A program made the position numbers and the translations under genes. The notes below the pieces were generated by a model that was not told where the DNA came from, made no database searches, and saw nothing but the letters and a program-made list of their open reading frames with translations. Of a DNA stretch of 64,000 bases, positions 1 to 10,369 are shown piece by piece. The stretch comes from Nitzschia sp. pyKryTriq1 (lineage: Eukaryota; Bacillariophyta; Bacillariophyceae; Bacillariales; Bacillariaceae): contig OY101126.1 of NCBI GenBank assembly GCA_956465555.1, positions 1,530,501 to 1,594,500 of the forward strand, in the 5' to 3' direction. How positions within the stretch are numbered: the first letter of the stretch is position 1; each line of letters opens with the position of its first letter.

Positions 1-864
1 GTGCAAGCGGAAGCGGCCAAGATATGCCAGTCTTCATTCGGATACGTTTTCTGCACTGCGATTGGCAAAACGTTGGAACTTGAAGCAACTGAGTTTTTAG
101 GATTCTCAAAAAGTGTTTTCGGAAGTTGGGACGCACATGCTGCATCCTTTCAAAAACAGACTGCCAGTCTCTCCAATAATATCAAAGTTGGTGTCGGCGT
201 TGTCTCAGCAATCCGAGCCGGAAGTCAAGCAATGAAGCAGGTCGATGCTGCGCAGAAACAAAAGATGGAACAAAACCCGGATGGGAAGCCATCGTCACCC
301 CTAGATGCTAGCAATGCGAAAGAAACAATGGAGAAGCTTGAGGATACTCTTCCAGCAATTCTAGAGCTTGCTTGGGCGTTCAACGTGCGCGACATTTCTA
401 GGACCCTAAAAAAGGTCTGTCATAAACTTTTTTTCGATGCATCAGTTGATAGGGAAGTGCGTTGGAAACGCGCGGAAGCTGGTACGTACTGCCTGTATGG
501 CTGCCTGTGTGTCTGTTGTGCAGTAGCCAGTCAGTGGCAGCGATGGTAAAACTCGGACTTCACCGCTTCCTCATGCGATCTTTTGTTCTTCTTTCGTAAT
601 TCAGTTCGGATCCTCGGCCGGGAGTTTTATGCCATAGGGAAAGCAAGTGAGATTACTCGGACTCTAAATGAAAAGGGCGAAGATAAGAACGACATCAAGC
701 TTAGAGCTGAAATCGCGGCAATGACAACGCTTGCAAAAGCCCAGGGCCAAGAAATCACGGAAGCGGAAGCAGAATTTCTGATTCGACAACAGCGGCAGAT
801 GAAGCAGGCGGCAACCAATACAACAACGGCTGCGTCGGCACATCAGAAAGAAAATGGAACGTAG
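1..864 (+). CDS. DnaJ C-terminal X-domain protein, 5' end outside window
   Basis: Two exons, 1-481 and 605-864, joined over a 123-bp GT-AG intron (482-604) give 246 codons including stop. The joined codons read RAEAVRILGREF across the splice, which restores the family pattern; the unspliced frame runs into stops. The start has SFGYVFCTAIGKT followed by LEATEFLGF, and the middle has DISRTLKKVCHKLFFD. These match the X domain that follows the J domain in plant and stramenopile DnaJ proteins of the DNAJ10 type. The J domain itself should lie left of the window. The tail is helical, charged and Gln-rich. Family role: co-chaperone for Hsp70; the client is unknown. The first codon shown (GTG) is only the window edge, not a start. 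Confidence 0.8.
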
Positions 865-1410
865 CTTCCTTCGCTGTGCACGAAACTATTTACTTTTAAT
901 TGGAATACGTATTAGTTTTAACTTGTAATCAGCTTGTTTTTGTACATGCAGCGACGTGTAATTCCTGCTACCGGCACGATGATTTTCTTGCGCTTTAGTG
1001 TTTGTGGCGGTCGCATCTCTACGCTGCTGGGAAATCGGGGTCGAACAAGTAACAAACAAACTGCTGTGTACACACATGCACTTACGATTCGATATTTTTG
1101 ACACTTTCTCGGAAAGCCTATCAGAAACCATTATTATTTAAGCCTACTTCGTCCGGAGCACCCGTTCCGGTGTATCCTACTCTACAGTAGGAAGATCACA
1201 TTGCTCACATGTGTTTCATACGGCGTACCGTTGTGAACATGTGATAGCCACACTTTCTCGGAAAGCATCAGTAATTGTCATTATTCATGGATCACGCACA
1301 CAAAAACCCAAGCGAGCATACTCACGCACACCGGATTCTCCCGACAAACACCCAGAGGGACCCAACCCGGCCGGCCAAAAAAAGGTGGCTCCTAGTGTGA
1401 AGAGCCATTT

Positions 1411-1797
1411 CAAAAACACTATTGAGATGGCACCCGACCTCTTCCGTTGTGGACCGATTCCGCAAATATAAATCACCACAACAAATTTCACTTTCCCCAA
1501 CGGTACCACGTGACGTCCCTCACTCCCCGTAAATCTCCGCGAATGTCCACTCCCTCAGAAATGGCTAACGGCGGACTAAGCAAAATACATTTTCATACCA
1601 CAACTCAAAAACAGTATTGAGATGGCACCCGAACTCTTCCATTGTGGACCGATCCCGCAAATATAAATCACCACAACAAATTTCAATTTCCCCAACGGTA
1701 CCACGTGACGCCCCTCACTTCCCGTAAGTCTCCGCGAATGTCCACTCCCTCGGAAATGGCTAACAGCGGACTAAGCAAAATTCATTTTCATTTTGCT
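1411..1797. repeat. 195-bp direct tandem repeat, two copies
   Basis: Copy 1 begins at 1411 and copy 2 at 1606. Both run from CAAAAACA-TATTGAGATGGC through CCCCAACGGTACCACGTGACG to AATGGCTAAC-GCGGACTAAG. They differ at scattered positions, so the duplication is not recent. Each holds one CACGTG core. No coding content is evident. Confidence 0.85.
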
Positions 1798-1978
1798 ATA
1801 ATGCTAACATTATCTTATCTACTTATATCATTATATGCATACTGCAAAATAACCTTGAATAACTTAGGTTCCACACGGTCAAAGGAATTTGTAAACCTGC
1901 GGTAGCCATACTTCATCGAAAAGCCGATCACACGCCAAAGCATTGATCTCCTATCTTAAGAGAGCTTCGTTTCAAGTC

Positions 1979-2304
1979 TTTGGCATGCCAACCGGAGACA
2001 GCTTGGCAAGCTTCGAGATACATTGGTGCAGCAGAACTCACCTCATAGGTTTGAATCATCTATAAGGGAAAGCAGCCAAATATGATAGCCGATAAAATAT
2101 TCCCTCCATCATCTCGCCCAGGTAAAATGAATTTGATGGACTTTTGGCATGCCAACCGGAGACAGCTTGGCAAGCTTCGATATGCATTGGTGCAGCAGAA
2201 CTCACCGCAAAGATTTGAATCATCTAAAAGGGAAAGCAGCCAAATATGATAGCCGATAAAATATTCCCTCAATCATCTCGCCCAGATTAAATGAATTTGA
2301 TGAA
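1979..2304. repeat. 164-bp direct tandem repeat, two copies
   Basis: TGGCATGCCAACCGGAGACA starts at 1981 and again at 2145. The copies stay alignable through GGGAAAGCAGCCAAATATGA and ATCTCGCCCAG to AATGAATTTGATG. Similarity is high with scattered substitutions. No gene is recognised in either copy. Confidence 0.85.
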
Positions 2305-2651
2305 CTTCTGGTAGCAAATATGAATAGCTTTAGGAAGATTTCCGAAGATCAGATAAGCACTGGCTCGACTTATTTCGATCTAAGATCAATCGTTACACTT
2401 TCAACAAGCTCATTCGACTATTCCTTATTTATGCCCGTGCTGACAACATTTCTAAGAAACACAACCTGTCAAAGGACTGATGAAGTCATTAAATATTCCG
2501 AGTACAAGCGTGTATGGAAAAAACTCAGGACAGGAGGCGACACATCCTCTGGAGCCAGCTTTTAACGATCATGTTTTCTAGCTTTTAACCAAAAGGGAAA
2601 AAAACATATAAGACTTAACAAATAAGCCTATTTATGTAGTTACTGGCCGTT

Positions 2652-2770
2652 TTTGAATATTTTAGCTCATTTGGCTGTTGTTGATCATGATTTGCTACTG
2701 CCTGCAAGAGCTTTGAATATTTAGCTTATTTGGCTATTGTTGATCATGATTTGCTACTGCCTGCAAGAGT
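2652..2770. repeat. About 60-bp tandem repeat, two copies
   Basis: The string from TTTGAATATTT-AGCT through TTGATCATGATTTGCTACTG to CCTGCAAGAG occurs twice, about 59-60 bp apart, with only a few differences. It is non-coding as far as can be seen. Confidence 0.8.
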
Positions 2771-3897
2771 GCAAATCTGTTTGATGTTGCTTCTCCAATC
2801 CTTCGATGCTACGTCGCTGCGAGAAAGAATGAACGTAGGACTAGGAGGACACGATGACGGTTGCTATTCATTTCTCGAAGATGGGAGAAAGAAACACTCC
2901 ACACGACAACATCGAGTATGAGACCTGTTTTAGCTATCGACTATTAGCGCTCCTTGGCAGGAAAGCTTTGATAGGAAAGGAACTTGCCATATCCATCTTT
3001 GGAACAAAACGAGCCCCCAAAATGACACTACACACGACAACAAATTCAAAATATGTTACGCGGTAGGGTTTTACCCTTGTACTGTCGGTGGGCAGTGATC
3101 ATTTTGAGTTCACAAGCAAAAGGAGAGGAGAAAGGGAAGGAGAGTTCGCATTAATACATCTGATTTTTTCGAAAGCCTAGCAGTCAACATTGTTTTTTGC
3201 TCGGCTAAGTGATTCAAGTTAAAGATAAAAAGAGAAAGCACATTGCGTTTAAGATGTTCAGAATTATGCCTGCCCGAAAGATCACTCCAAAAACCTCGCA
3301 CCTAGGTTTCTGAGTTAGGTGTGAAGTCCGTTTTAACTCAGTCCGGAGGGTTTGCCAGGATGTAGTTAGAGAACGCTCGAAAGAGATGATGCAAGCAAAC
3401 GCAAGCAGCATCGACGGTTTCATTCATAGGCAGAAAAGTTTCTTAAATAATAGAAAGAGTAATGGGATAAGAATCTTTGACCGGAAAAAGTATGCAAGAC
3501 GCAACGAAAAAGAGTTGCAAAGGGGTTTCTTCTTGTTCGAATGGATTCAACCACTCTCACCGCGGAAAATCTCTTGACACATCGAGGGCTTGCATTGCGG
3601 AAGCACAAACCACGAACGACGAAGTGGTCCGAGCGAAACTCGACTGACAAAAAGGAAAGTAGGGAAGGGACATGGTTTGCGGAGACCGCCAATACAAGCT
3701 GACTTTGCAGGCAAGCCCTCTTTGGACGATAAATAGCAAGTTTGTTTTAATTTCTCCCGCTCGCCTGCTTCTATTGTGGTGAAGCCAGACTCGAAGGATT
3801 ATTGGAGGAGCCTGAGAGCAGTCCATATCGGATTTATCCCAAAGACTTTTTTATATTTTATTTGTTATGTTCTCGGGCATTTTTGCAAACTTTGGCC

Positions 3898-4111
3898 GAC
3901 GGATGTTCGTACGATACCCAATAACCACCACAATCTTCGATTAGCCTTTATCACGAGTGCTTATGAGCGTAAATATGAAACAACCGGGTCGAACGTCGAT
4001 ATTGCGACGGATGTTCGTACGATACCCAATAACCACCACAATCTTCGATTAGCCTTTATCACGAGTGCTTATGAGCGTAAATATGAAACAACCGGGTCGA
4101 ACGTCGATATT
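3898..4111. repeat. 108-bp tandem duplication, nearly identical copies
   Basis: Copies at 3898-4005 and 4006-4113 are identical over about 106 bp. The period is exactly 36 codons, so a plus-strand frame stays open through both. That frame has no ATG and resembles no family. The near-identity implies a recent event, unlike the diverged duplications nearby. Confidence 0.9.
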
Positions 4112-4600
4112 CAACAATAAATCTTTTAAACCATATTTGAAAATTTGAAAATTGGAAGCTTAAGAAAGTATCCCCGGATCCATTCATAGTTGAGGACCGG
4201 AAGACGAAGAATAAGAAAATGAGGTTTCCTCGGCGTGAGAGAGTACAGGACCTGCTTCCGCCGCGCAGACAATTGCATTACTATCCTACGGGTTGGCGTA
4301 GAATAAGAGTACATCTATTTAACACACTCGACACTACAATGAACAAGGGAAAATTGATCATGTTTTCAATTAAACTCTATACGGGTCGAACGTGGATATT
4401 CAACAATAAATCTTTTAAACCTCATATTTGAAAATTGGAAGCTTAAGAAAGCATGCTGTATAGCTAGTATAGAGAATTCATAGCTCCGGTCATGAGTTCA
4501 GACGACGAACCAGAAGATGACGACTCGCTAGAGGTCTCGTCGGCGTGAGAGTACGGGACCTGGTGTTTCCTCGGCAGCCGCAGCTCCCCAGGGCCGGTTT
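4092..4600. repeat. Tandem duplication including the 3' end of the acetyltransferase gene
   Basis: GGGTCGAACGT-GATATTCAA starts at 4094 and again at 4383, followed in both by ACAATAAATCTTTTAAACC and ATTGGAAGCTTAAGAAAG. CTCGGCGTGAGAGAGTAC-GGACCTG near 4230 matches the last codons of the acetyltransferase near 4540. Offsets of 289 and 310 bp show indels. The left copy is therefore a diverged relic of the gene's last codons and 3' flank. Confidence 0.7.
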
Positions 4601-5345
4601 TCCATACCTTTTTCCCAAACAGTGCGTTCGTCCCTTGTGATGTTGTTGCACATGGAAGCATCTTTCTCATAAAATAGGCGTCTTCGCCGTCCTGGTAGTA
4701 AGAAGGAATAATTTGTGCAATTTCGTATCCATCTTCCTGATATAACCGGCACGCAGCTTGGTTGGACGTCCTGACGTGCAGTCCACAGCTCTGAATTCCG
4801 TGATACTGCAAGTGGTGGTGGAGCTGTGTCATGAGCGTCTTGGCAAGCCCCAGCCGTCGAAAATCGTGGTGCACCGCCAGGCTGGTAACATGCCCCAGAG
4901 TCTCCACTCGGTTTGCGCCGGAGATCGGGTCATTATAGTCTACAATCGGCCGAGATTCGATCTTCCCCAAGACGTACGCAACGATCTTTGGCTCTGAGTG
5001 CCCTCGGTTGGGTCCAAAGTTGAAGAGATGCCTGTCCTGGTCGCTGACGCCCATCCGCGCATTATCGCCAGTGACGCCAGAAACATCCTCGGCCACCAGA
5101 GCGAGGTCCGGCCACTGCCGAAGGTGCGAGCAGTAGAACTGGGAATTGTAGTTTTCCGGAAGACACGCAAGGTTGCAGTTCTGAATTGAAGGAACGTCTG
5201 TCCGCGTAGCCAAACGAAGCTGGATGTTCTGCGTCTGTGGAAGAACAATTCGAGCTTTCTCGCCGGTAGTCGCCAGCGCAGTTGCGGTGCTACGTAGTAG
5301 CGCAAAAAGAAGCAGCTTTGCCTGATCTGCTGGCCGTTTCATCAT
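4464..5345 (-). CDS. NAA10: NAA10/ARD1-type N-alpha-acetyltransferase
   Basis: A 293-aa intronless frame starting at the tandem ATGs at 5345/5342. Residues 41-230 form a GNAT domain with NatA catalytic hallmarks: NCNLACLPENY (57-66), HVTSLAVHHDFRRLGLA (152-168, with the acetyl-CoA-binding RRLGLA), LHVRTSNQAA and YYQDGEDAYFM (217-226). The family acetylates nascent protein N-termini on the ribosome with NAA15. Two oddities stand out. About 30 residues (near 88-118) are inserted between the first strands. An N-terminal extension contains a hydrophobic stretch, LLLFALL with ALA, not found in cytosolic NAA10. It could be an organelle-targeting leader, but no clear ASAFAP-type motif follows. The C-terminal 60 residues are Ser-rich. 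The gene end was duplicated downstream. Confidence 0.9.
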   Translation of the reverse strand: MMKRPADQAKLLLFALLRSTATALATTGEKARIVLPQTQNIQLRLATRTDVPSIQNCNLACLPENYNSQFYCSHLRQWPDLALVAEDVSGVTGDNARMGVSDQDRHLFNFGPNRGHSEPKIVAYVLGKIESRPIVDYNDPISGANRVETLGHVTSLAVHHDFRRLGLAKTLMTQLHHHLQYHGIQSCGLHVRTSNQAACRLYQEDGYEIAQIIPSYYQDGEDAYFMRKMLPCATTSQGTNALFGKKVWKTGPGELRLPRKHQVPYSHADETSSESSSSGSSSELMTGAMNSLY

Positions 5346-6274
5346 TACATCAAAAGAAGAGGGGGGGAGTGGGTAGTGGACAGCGACAGCGACAGGAAGA
5401 CCAACTCATACAGCCCTTGCGCAGCTTTCAAAGTGCAGCTGCTGCTGCTGCGCTGAGATGCTGACTGTCTGTTTTGCATGTTGCGAATTGGCTCCAAGCA
5501 AGCTATTACGCAAGAACTTCAAGCATAAGCAAGGGGACGACCGTTCTATTCACACCGCTCCCACCTAACAGTACCGCTGCGTACAGTATGTACCGTACTG
5601 TACCGCAGCGGTGCAGTAGGCGCGTCTGTGCGTGCACCCGAAGTTCTGTTCGTACTTCTGCACGCTTGTGTCGCGATGACGTTGAATAATATGGGAATTT
5701 CGAGCTCGAGTGTATCGTAAAGCAGTACTTGCACTGCTACTCAGATTCTCCTCCCACTTCTCGCTCTCATTGCAGTAGTCCTTTCTCTACCGGTACTGTA
5801 GAAAGTAGAGTGGGTCTACTCCTCGTCGTAGCTACTAGAGAGCGAGAGCTCCTCTGGACTTAGCTCTACTAGAGTACTACTTTGTCGTAAAGCAGCGAAA
5901 AAGTGCACTGTCTAATAGAGTACTACTAGTAGCAAGAGACACGAGTAGCTAGCTAGTAGAGTACTCTACTTTCTAATCTCTACTCTACTCTAGACTAGAG
6001 AGAGAGAGAGAGAGAGAGAAATAGAAAAGTAGCTAGTAGTATACTACTGCTGACTTGTTCTTGTTCGACGTACCTGACACACGTACTTTACCACGAGTTG
6101 TGTAGGGCACTCTTTCTAGAGTAACCTACCGTTACGAGACATCTGCCACAAGTACTGTAGGTGAAATTAAGAATGCCTTGGTCAATCGATCAAATAATGG
6201 CTTCCCTATTTTTATGGTGATAGTAGTACAGGTACGAGCTCCCCACACCCATTAGTACACACAAGGATACGACA
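5346..6274. other. Intergenic, low complexity
   Basis: No gene is seen. From about 5780 to 6060 the sequence is dominated by CTCTACTAGAGTACTAC-type runs and ends in a GA dinucleotide run. Upstream of the acetyltransferase start, near 5585-5615, lie TGTACCG/GTACAGTA strings like those in other promoter regions here. Confidence 0.6.
5996..6019. repeat. (GA)n microsatellite
   Basis: About twelve GA units follow the CTCTACTCTAGACTAGAG tract. Confidence 0.9.
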
Positions 6275-8448
6275 TTAGTCGACCTTGAGCGATCCAAAGA
6301 TGGTCTTGTTGAACCATAGACTGGAGGCGACACCAATGAAGCCCGTCATGAGGAAAAGTCCAATACTTACCAACCCCATGTAGCCAAAGTAGAGCACATA
6401 GGTGGTAAATGAATTGGCCTCCAGTTGTTGAAAGTAGACGAACGAATAAAGGAATACGTAGATGGCAGTTGATCCAGCCGTGCCAAACGAGCGCCACCAC
6501 CAATGATAGTCTTCGTTGCACAGTTGGAAATAGGTGAAGAGCAACGTGATTTCGGCACATGTGATGATGAGGATGAAGAACACCAAGAGAAGGAACCCAA
6601 AGACGTAATAGTAGTAATCCATCCACACAGATGCCATGATGAAATATAGTTCCACAAAGCATGCGCCGAAAGGCAAGATTCCTCCAATCATGAGAGTGAA
6701 AGGGACTCCCATGAACCACGGTTGATCTGGGATTTGACGAGGGATACTTGATGTCTTAACGGGGAATTCAATGGCATCCTGCTTGTACCCGAAATAGGCT
6801 CCCAAGAAGACAAGTGGCATTGAGATTCCAAACCACAAAACAATGAGCACCAACATAGTTGTGAACGGTACAGCGTCGGTACTTCCATACGACCATGCCA
6901 TGATATCCATCGTGAAAAAGAGCAAAAAGGACAGGCCTGGGAAGCCCAGAGCAGTGCAAATGGTAGCATACTGCCAGGCTTTGCCTTTGAATGTTTTGTA
7001 CAGGCGCGCGGTGACGTATCCAGACACCACTCCCATGAGTACGTAAAAGAGAAGTTCCGCCATGAGCAAGAAACCACGCTTTGCGGGGCTAAGGAATCCT
7101 AGAGCTGAGAAAATAATCGTCCAAAAGGTCATGCACAAAAGCTGGGCTCCCGTTCCACAGCAAACAGAGAGGAACAACGGCGAGAATGAAGGAGGTCGGA
7201 AGACGTCAGCGTGGACTAGTTTCCATCCCTTTTCTTCTAGATCATCTGCCTTTTCTTCATCGGTAGCCAGGCGATTGTATCTTGCAAGATCTTGCCTGAG
7301 GTTTCTGAGGAGAATGGCGATGATCATGGCTGACAAGACGGAAACGATGACGATACTGTTGGCAATGGACAACCAATGGACTTTGGCGGGGATTGCGTTG
7401 TCCATGCTCAAGTAGATATCCCATCTCGATGCCCAGTGCAATTCATCGTTTTCTACCCAGTGTACATCGTAGGTGAACAATACCTTTCCGCTGGCGGGCT
7501 GGGGGACTCGGTTAATATCCGTGACCATTTCGTAGCTGGTATGTTCCCGTTCCGAGAGAGGAATGTTTTGGTTGCAGCTTGCAATCGGGTTGTTGATGGT
7601 GGCCCACTTGACCAGGCGGGGCACCTCGTCATCGTTCGCAGTGATATCCTCGTTCTTGTCTGAGACGGGAACAAAGTCGTGCTTGATGCTGAAGGGTTCT
7701 ACGGTGAATCTGACCACGCGGTACTTGTTGAGCTGGTCCTCTACAGGGTGGTACATGATCTCAATATTGACGTGGTTGTGTATGTATGCTTTGTGGTCTT
7801 CTTCCGCGACAAATCCCACGGGGAACCCCTGCCAGTAGCGGGTGGTGATGGTGGAGTCGTCCTCGACCTTGGAAGCCGCCGAGAGGTTGTCCACGATCCA
7901 GTTGTTGTGGTACTCCTTGCGGATCGCCTTGACGACCTTGTTGGGGCTCATGCCGCGGCTCTCGCCCAGGCCCAGGTTGCTCAGACATAATTGCTCACAG
8001 TACATTTCCTCCTTCATCTTGAGCAGGTAAGGCGAGCTCTCGATGCGGTCTCCTGAGAGGAACTCGCCCAGATTTTCGTTGTCCATGCGCGGGCCTCCGT
8101 CCGGCTGGCAGAAGGGCAGCTTGTAGTAGTCGACGGGCATCAGCGTCTTGCTGGACGTCATCTTGTTCACCTTGAGCTTGACGCTGGTTGGAGAGGGTGG
8201 GGCGGCACAGCACAGCACACGACAGTCACACGGTGAGTACAGGCACAGGCACAGGCAGAACCATAACTGCACGACCCGCAGATTCAGATACGAAACGTCA
8301 TGCAAACTTACACATCGCCCTCCTCAAATGACTGCGGATTGACACCCGGCAGGTAGAATGCATGGCTTTGGCTGAAGAGCCAGCTATTCAGGGCCGTCGC
8401 TAGTAACAAAAAACGGGTCATCGTAGAGAAATGATTCACCATTGTCAT
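6275..8448 (-). CDS. Transmembrane 9 superfamily protein (nonaspanin)
   Basis: Exon 1 (8312-8448) and exon 2 (6275-8183) are joined over a 128-bp GT-AG intron (8184-8311), giving 681 aa. The splice joins SFEEGDV to VKLKVNKMTSS. FYLPGVNPQSFEEGD is the typical nonaspanin start just after the signal peptide (FLLLATALNSWLFSQSHA). A lumenal domain of about 250 residues follows, then WVENDELHWASRWDIYL, the first membrane helix, the loop GWKLVHADVFRPP and eight more helices. The last residues, SLKVD, form the KxD COPI-type Golgi retention signal of this family. Nonaspanins act in Golgi/endosomal membranes in protein sorting. Start: the ATG at 8448 was chosen because it follows AAA and keeps the signal peptide near the N-terminus; ATGs at 8442 and 8421 are also possible. 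It is divergent with the next gene. Confidence 0.93.
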
Positions 8449-8892
8449 TTTCGGTCTTGCACGGTGTGATGCTGAGCTTGGTGCCTGCCGCTGCCGTTTC
8501 AACGATATTTTGCCGATCCCGCGGTACTGTACCAGTTTACCAGGGTATGTACTCGTACTGCAGGTACTGTACCAGGTACCTGTAGGCGGTACTTGTGTTC
8601 AGCACTTGTGACTGGTAACGGTGGGACGGATGATGATGGGAACAGGGAGAAAAGGGGGCGCCAGTTCGCCAGAGGCCAGAGCTTGCCATCGGGTCCAGTG
8701 GATCGAACGGACAATTTTCTACGAACATCTGATGAGGTGACATTTTTTTTTTTTTAAAATGCATACTGGTACCGTAAAACGAGACAATCTCTCGCTGCTT
8801 GTACTCTCTGTAGAGCCTACTACTTCTTGTACACGTAGCTAGAGTGCATGATCCCCTTGTTGTGATTAGAGTCCTATTACTAGAGTAAAACG
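8449..8892. other. Divergent intergenic region with poly-T
   Basis: This lies between two divergent genes. It contains GTACTGTACCAG repeats near 8525-8580 and a T homopolymer near 8743-8757. No other feature is seen. Confidence 0.5.
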
Positions 8893-10233
8893 ATGAGTAT
8901 GACGGATGACCATACGTGTAACGGTACCGAGAGCAACGCTTGCGAAGCTTCAAGTATTACGCGCATGGATACGCAAACGAGGACAAAAAATTGCACAAAT
9001 CCTTTCGATGACGGTCACCGACCTGAAAACGTCCGACATCTTTGCACTCAAATATCGGAATATCCCATCTTTCAGCATCAACGCAATGCGCAGGTCCACG
9101 TCTACGCCGACGCCTTGCCGGAGGAAATTGTAGATGCTGCCTATCGAAAGACGGTGGAATCAGGGCAGCCGGCTTGGGGTGACTACGTTACGGTCCAGCA
9201 GGCGAAAGACTTCTGGGCTGCTTCCGCTGCTGGTGGTTCTTCTTCCGCATTGTCTTCAGAAAACCTCGTTGTGGCGCTGGTTGCCCACTACCTTGAACTT
9301 TCGTTGGGAGAAGGGAAACAAGCTCGTCCATCGGCACATTTTGACGTGGATGGTAATAGCACACCCTCGCCGCTGTGGAACCGCTCTGACATGGAAGAAC
9401 AAGCTCACGGCGTGGCCGTGTGGGGGCTTGCGGCGCAGGTGAACTCAGAAGTCCCCTACCACCTGGACTACGCCGAACAAATAAGATACGAAACCAACGT
9501 GATTGTGCCCCCACTGCTCGCCGGAACCTTACAGTGCACAAGAGACAAAATCGCAGGAGGCGATTTTCTCGTCTCTCTCGAGGGAATTCAACACTACGAG
9601 AACCACGGTTTCAAGCAATGCAAAAGCTCCATAGACCAAGAAGACATGGTCTGTATCCCTTATCATTTCAATCAATTGACTTGTCACCTCGGAAACTTAC
9701 CGCATGCCAGCACTAAGATCGAACACATTCAAGGAACGCAGAAGCGAGTCATTATTGGATTCAATGTGTTTGGACATGATGTCGGGCCTCGCGTGCAGGA
9801 GGCACCGGAACACTCGGAACAGTTCAGAAGGAAAATTCAGGCACAGAGGGCCGTCCTATGTAGTACCAACAGTAGAAAGGGAGTGTCGCTTGAGCGCTTA
9901 AAGCAGAATAAGCCCTTGGCAAAGTTGCTGGTGCTCGCCAAACGCGAAAGAATCAAGCAGCAGTATCAGGAAGCGCAGCAACGACTTGCTGCAGATATAC
10001 CCAAGTATCTGCCAGCGACCGTTTCTTTCCTCATGAATCGATTTTATTCCCCAAATACAGATTTGTGCTGGCCGGCCTCTCCCACTGATGTTCAGGTCTA
10101 TATCCACCATCAGATCCAGCAAGGTCGCTTCTCACCCGCTGAGTCCTCGAACGAGAACGATTTGTATCATTCCAACGGTTTGATTTCTCCTCAAGTAACT
10201 ATAGTAATGCACGGGGCCGGGGCTGCACAGTAA
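8893..10233 (+). CDS. Putative 2-oxoglutarate/Fe(II) oxygenase-like protein
   Basis: An intronless 446-aa frame starting at ATG 8893. No named orthologue is recognised. Residues 188-290 carry what looks like the iron and co-substrate site of a double-stranded beta-helix dioxygenase. H190 and D192 lie in PYHLDYAEQ. The distal histidine is H271 in NLPHAST. R285 in QKRVIIGF follows 14 residues later, where 2-oxoglutarate is usually bound. Strand-like hydrophobic segments (TNVIVPPLLAGTLQC, GGDFLVSLEG) sit between them as expected for the fold. The C-terminal 130 residues are helical and charged. No signal peptide is seen, so it is probably cytosolic or nuclear. Substrate is unknown. The triad assignment is inference from spacing. 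Confidence 0.65.
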   Translation: MSMTDDHTCNGTESNACEASSITRMDTQTRTKNCTNPFDDGHRPENVRHLCTQISEYPIFQHQRNAQVHVYADALPEEIVDAAYRKTVESGQPAWGDYVTVQQAKDFWAASAAGGSSSALSSENLVVALVAHYLELSLGEGKQARPSAHFDVDGNSTPSPLWNRSDMEEQAHGVAVWGLAAQVNSEVPYHLDYAEQIRYETNVIVPPLLAGTLQCTRDKIAGGDFLVSLEGIQHYENHGFKQCKSSIDQEDMVCIPYHFNQLTCHLGNLPHASTKIEHIQGTQKRVIIGFNVFGHDVGPRVQEAPEHSEQFRRKIQAQRAVLCSTNSRKGVSLERLKQNKPLAKLLVLAKRERIKQQYQEAQQRLAADIPKYLPATVSFLMNRFYSPNTDLCWPASPTDVQVYIHHQIQQGRFSPAESSNENDLYHSNGLISPQVTIVMHGAGAAQ

Positions 10234-10369
10234 AATAGGTGCTGGTAGCTTAAAAGCAAAGAATGGGTGAATTGGTTATCATCTGATTCGTGCAGTAATT
10301 GTACCGCGGTACTAGCAAAGCAACAGCTGCGTAGATGATCTGGTATTTTTAATAGATTACGACGGTTGT

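Larger units (their letters stand above)
865..4463. other. Gene-poor 3.6-kb region made of local duplications
   Basis: No reading frame here has an ATG, family resemblance and plausible splicing together. The stretch is AT-rich and carries five separate direct duplications, listed individually. A 16-bp string (CACTTTCTCGGAAAGC) also occurs at 1102-1117 and 1251-1266, and a short inverted repeat CCTACT/AGTAGG lies near 1177-1192. It may be decayed mobile or intergenic DNA; no transposon termini were recognised. Confidence 0.5.

Noticed and set aside
3776-4120. Plus-strand frame with a perfect 36-residue repeat
   Set aside because: It starts with GTG, has no ATG and no family likeness; the openness follows from a 108-bp duplication, which is a multiple of three.
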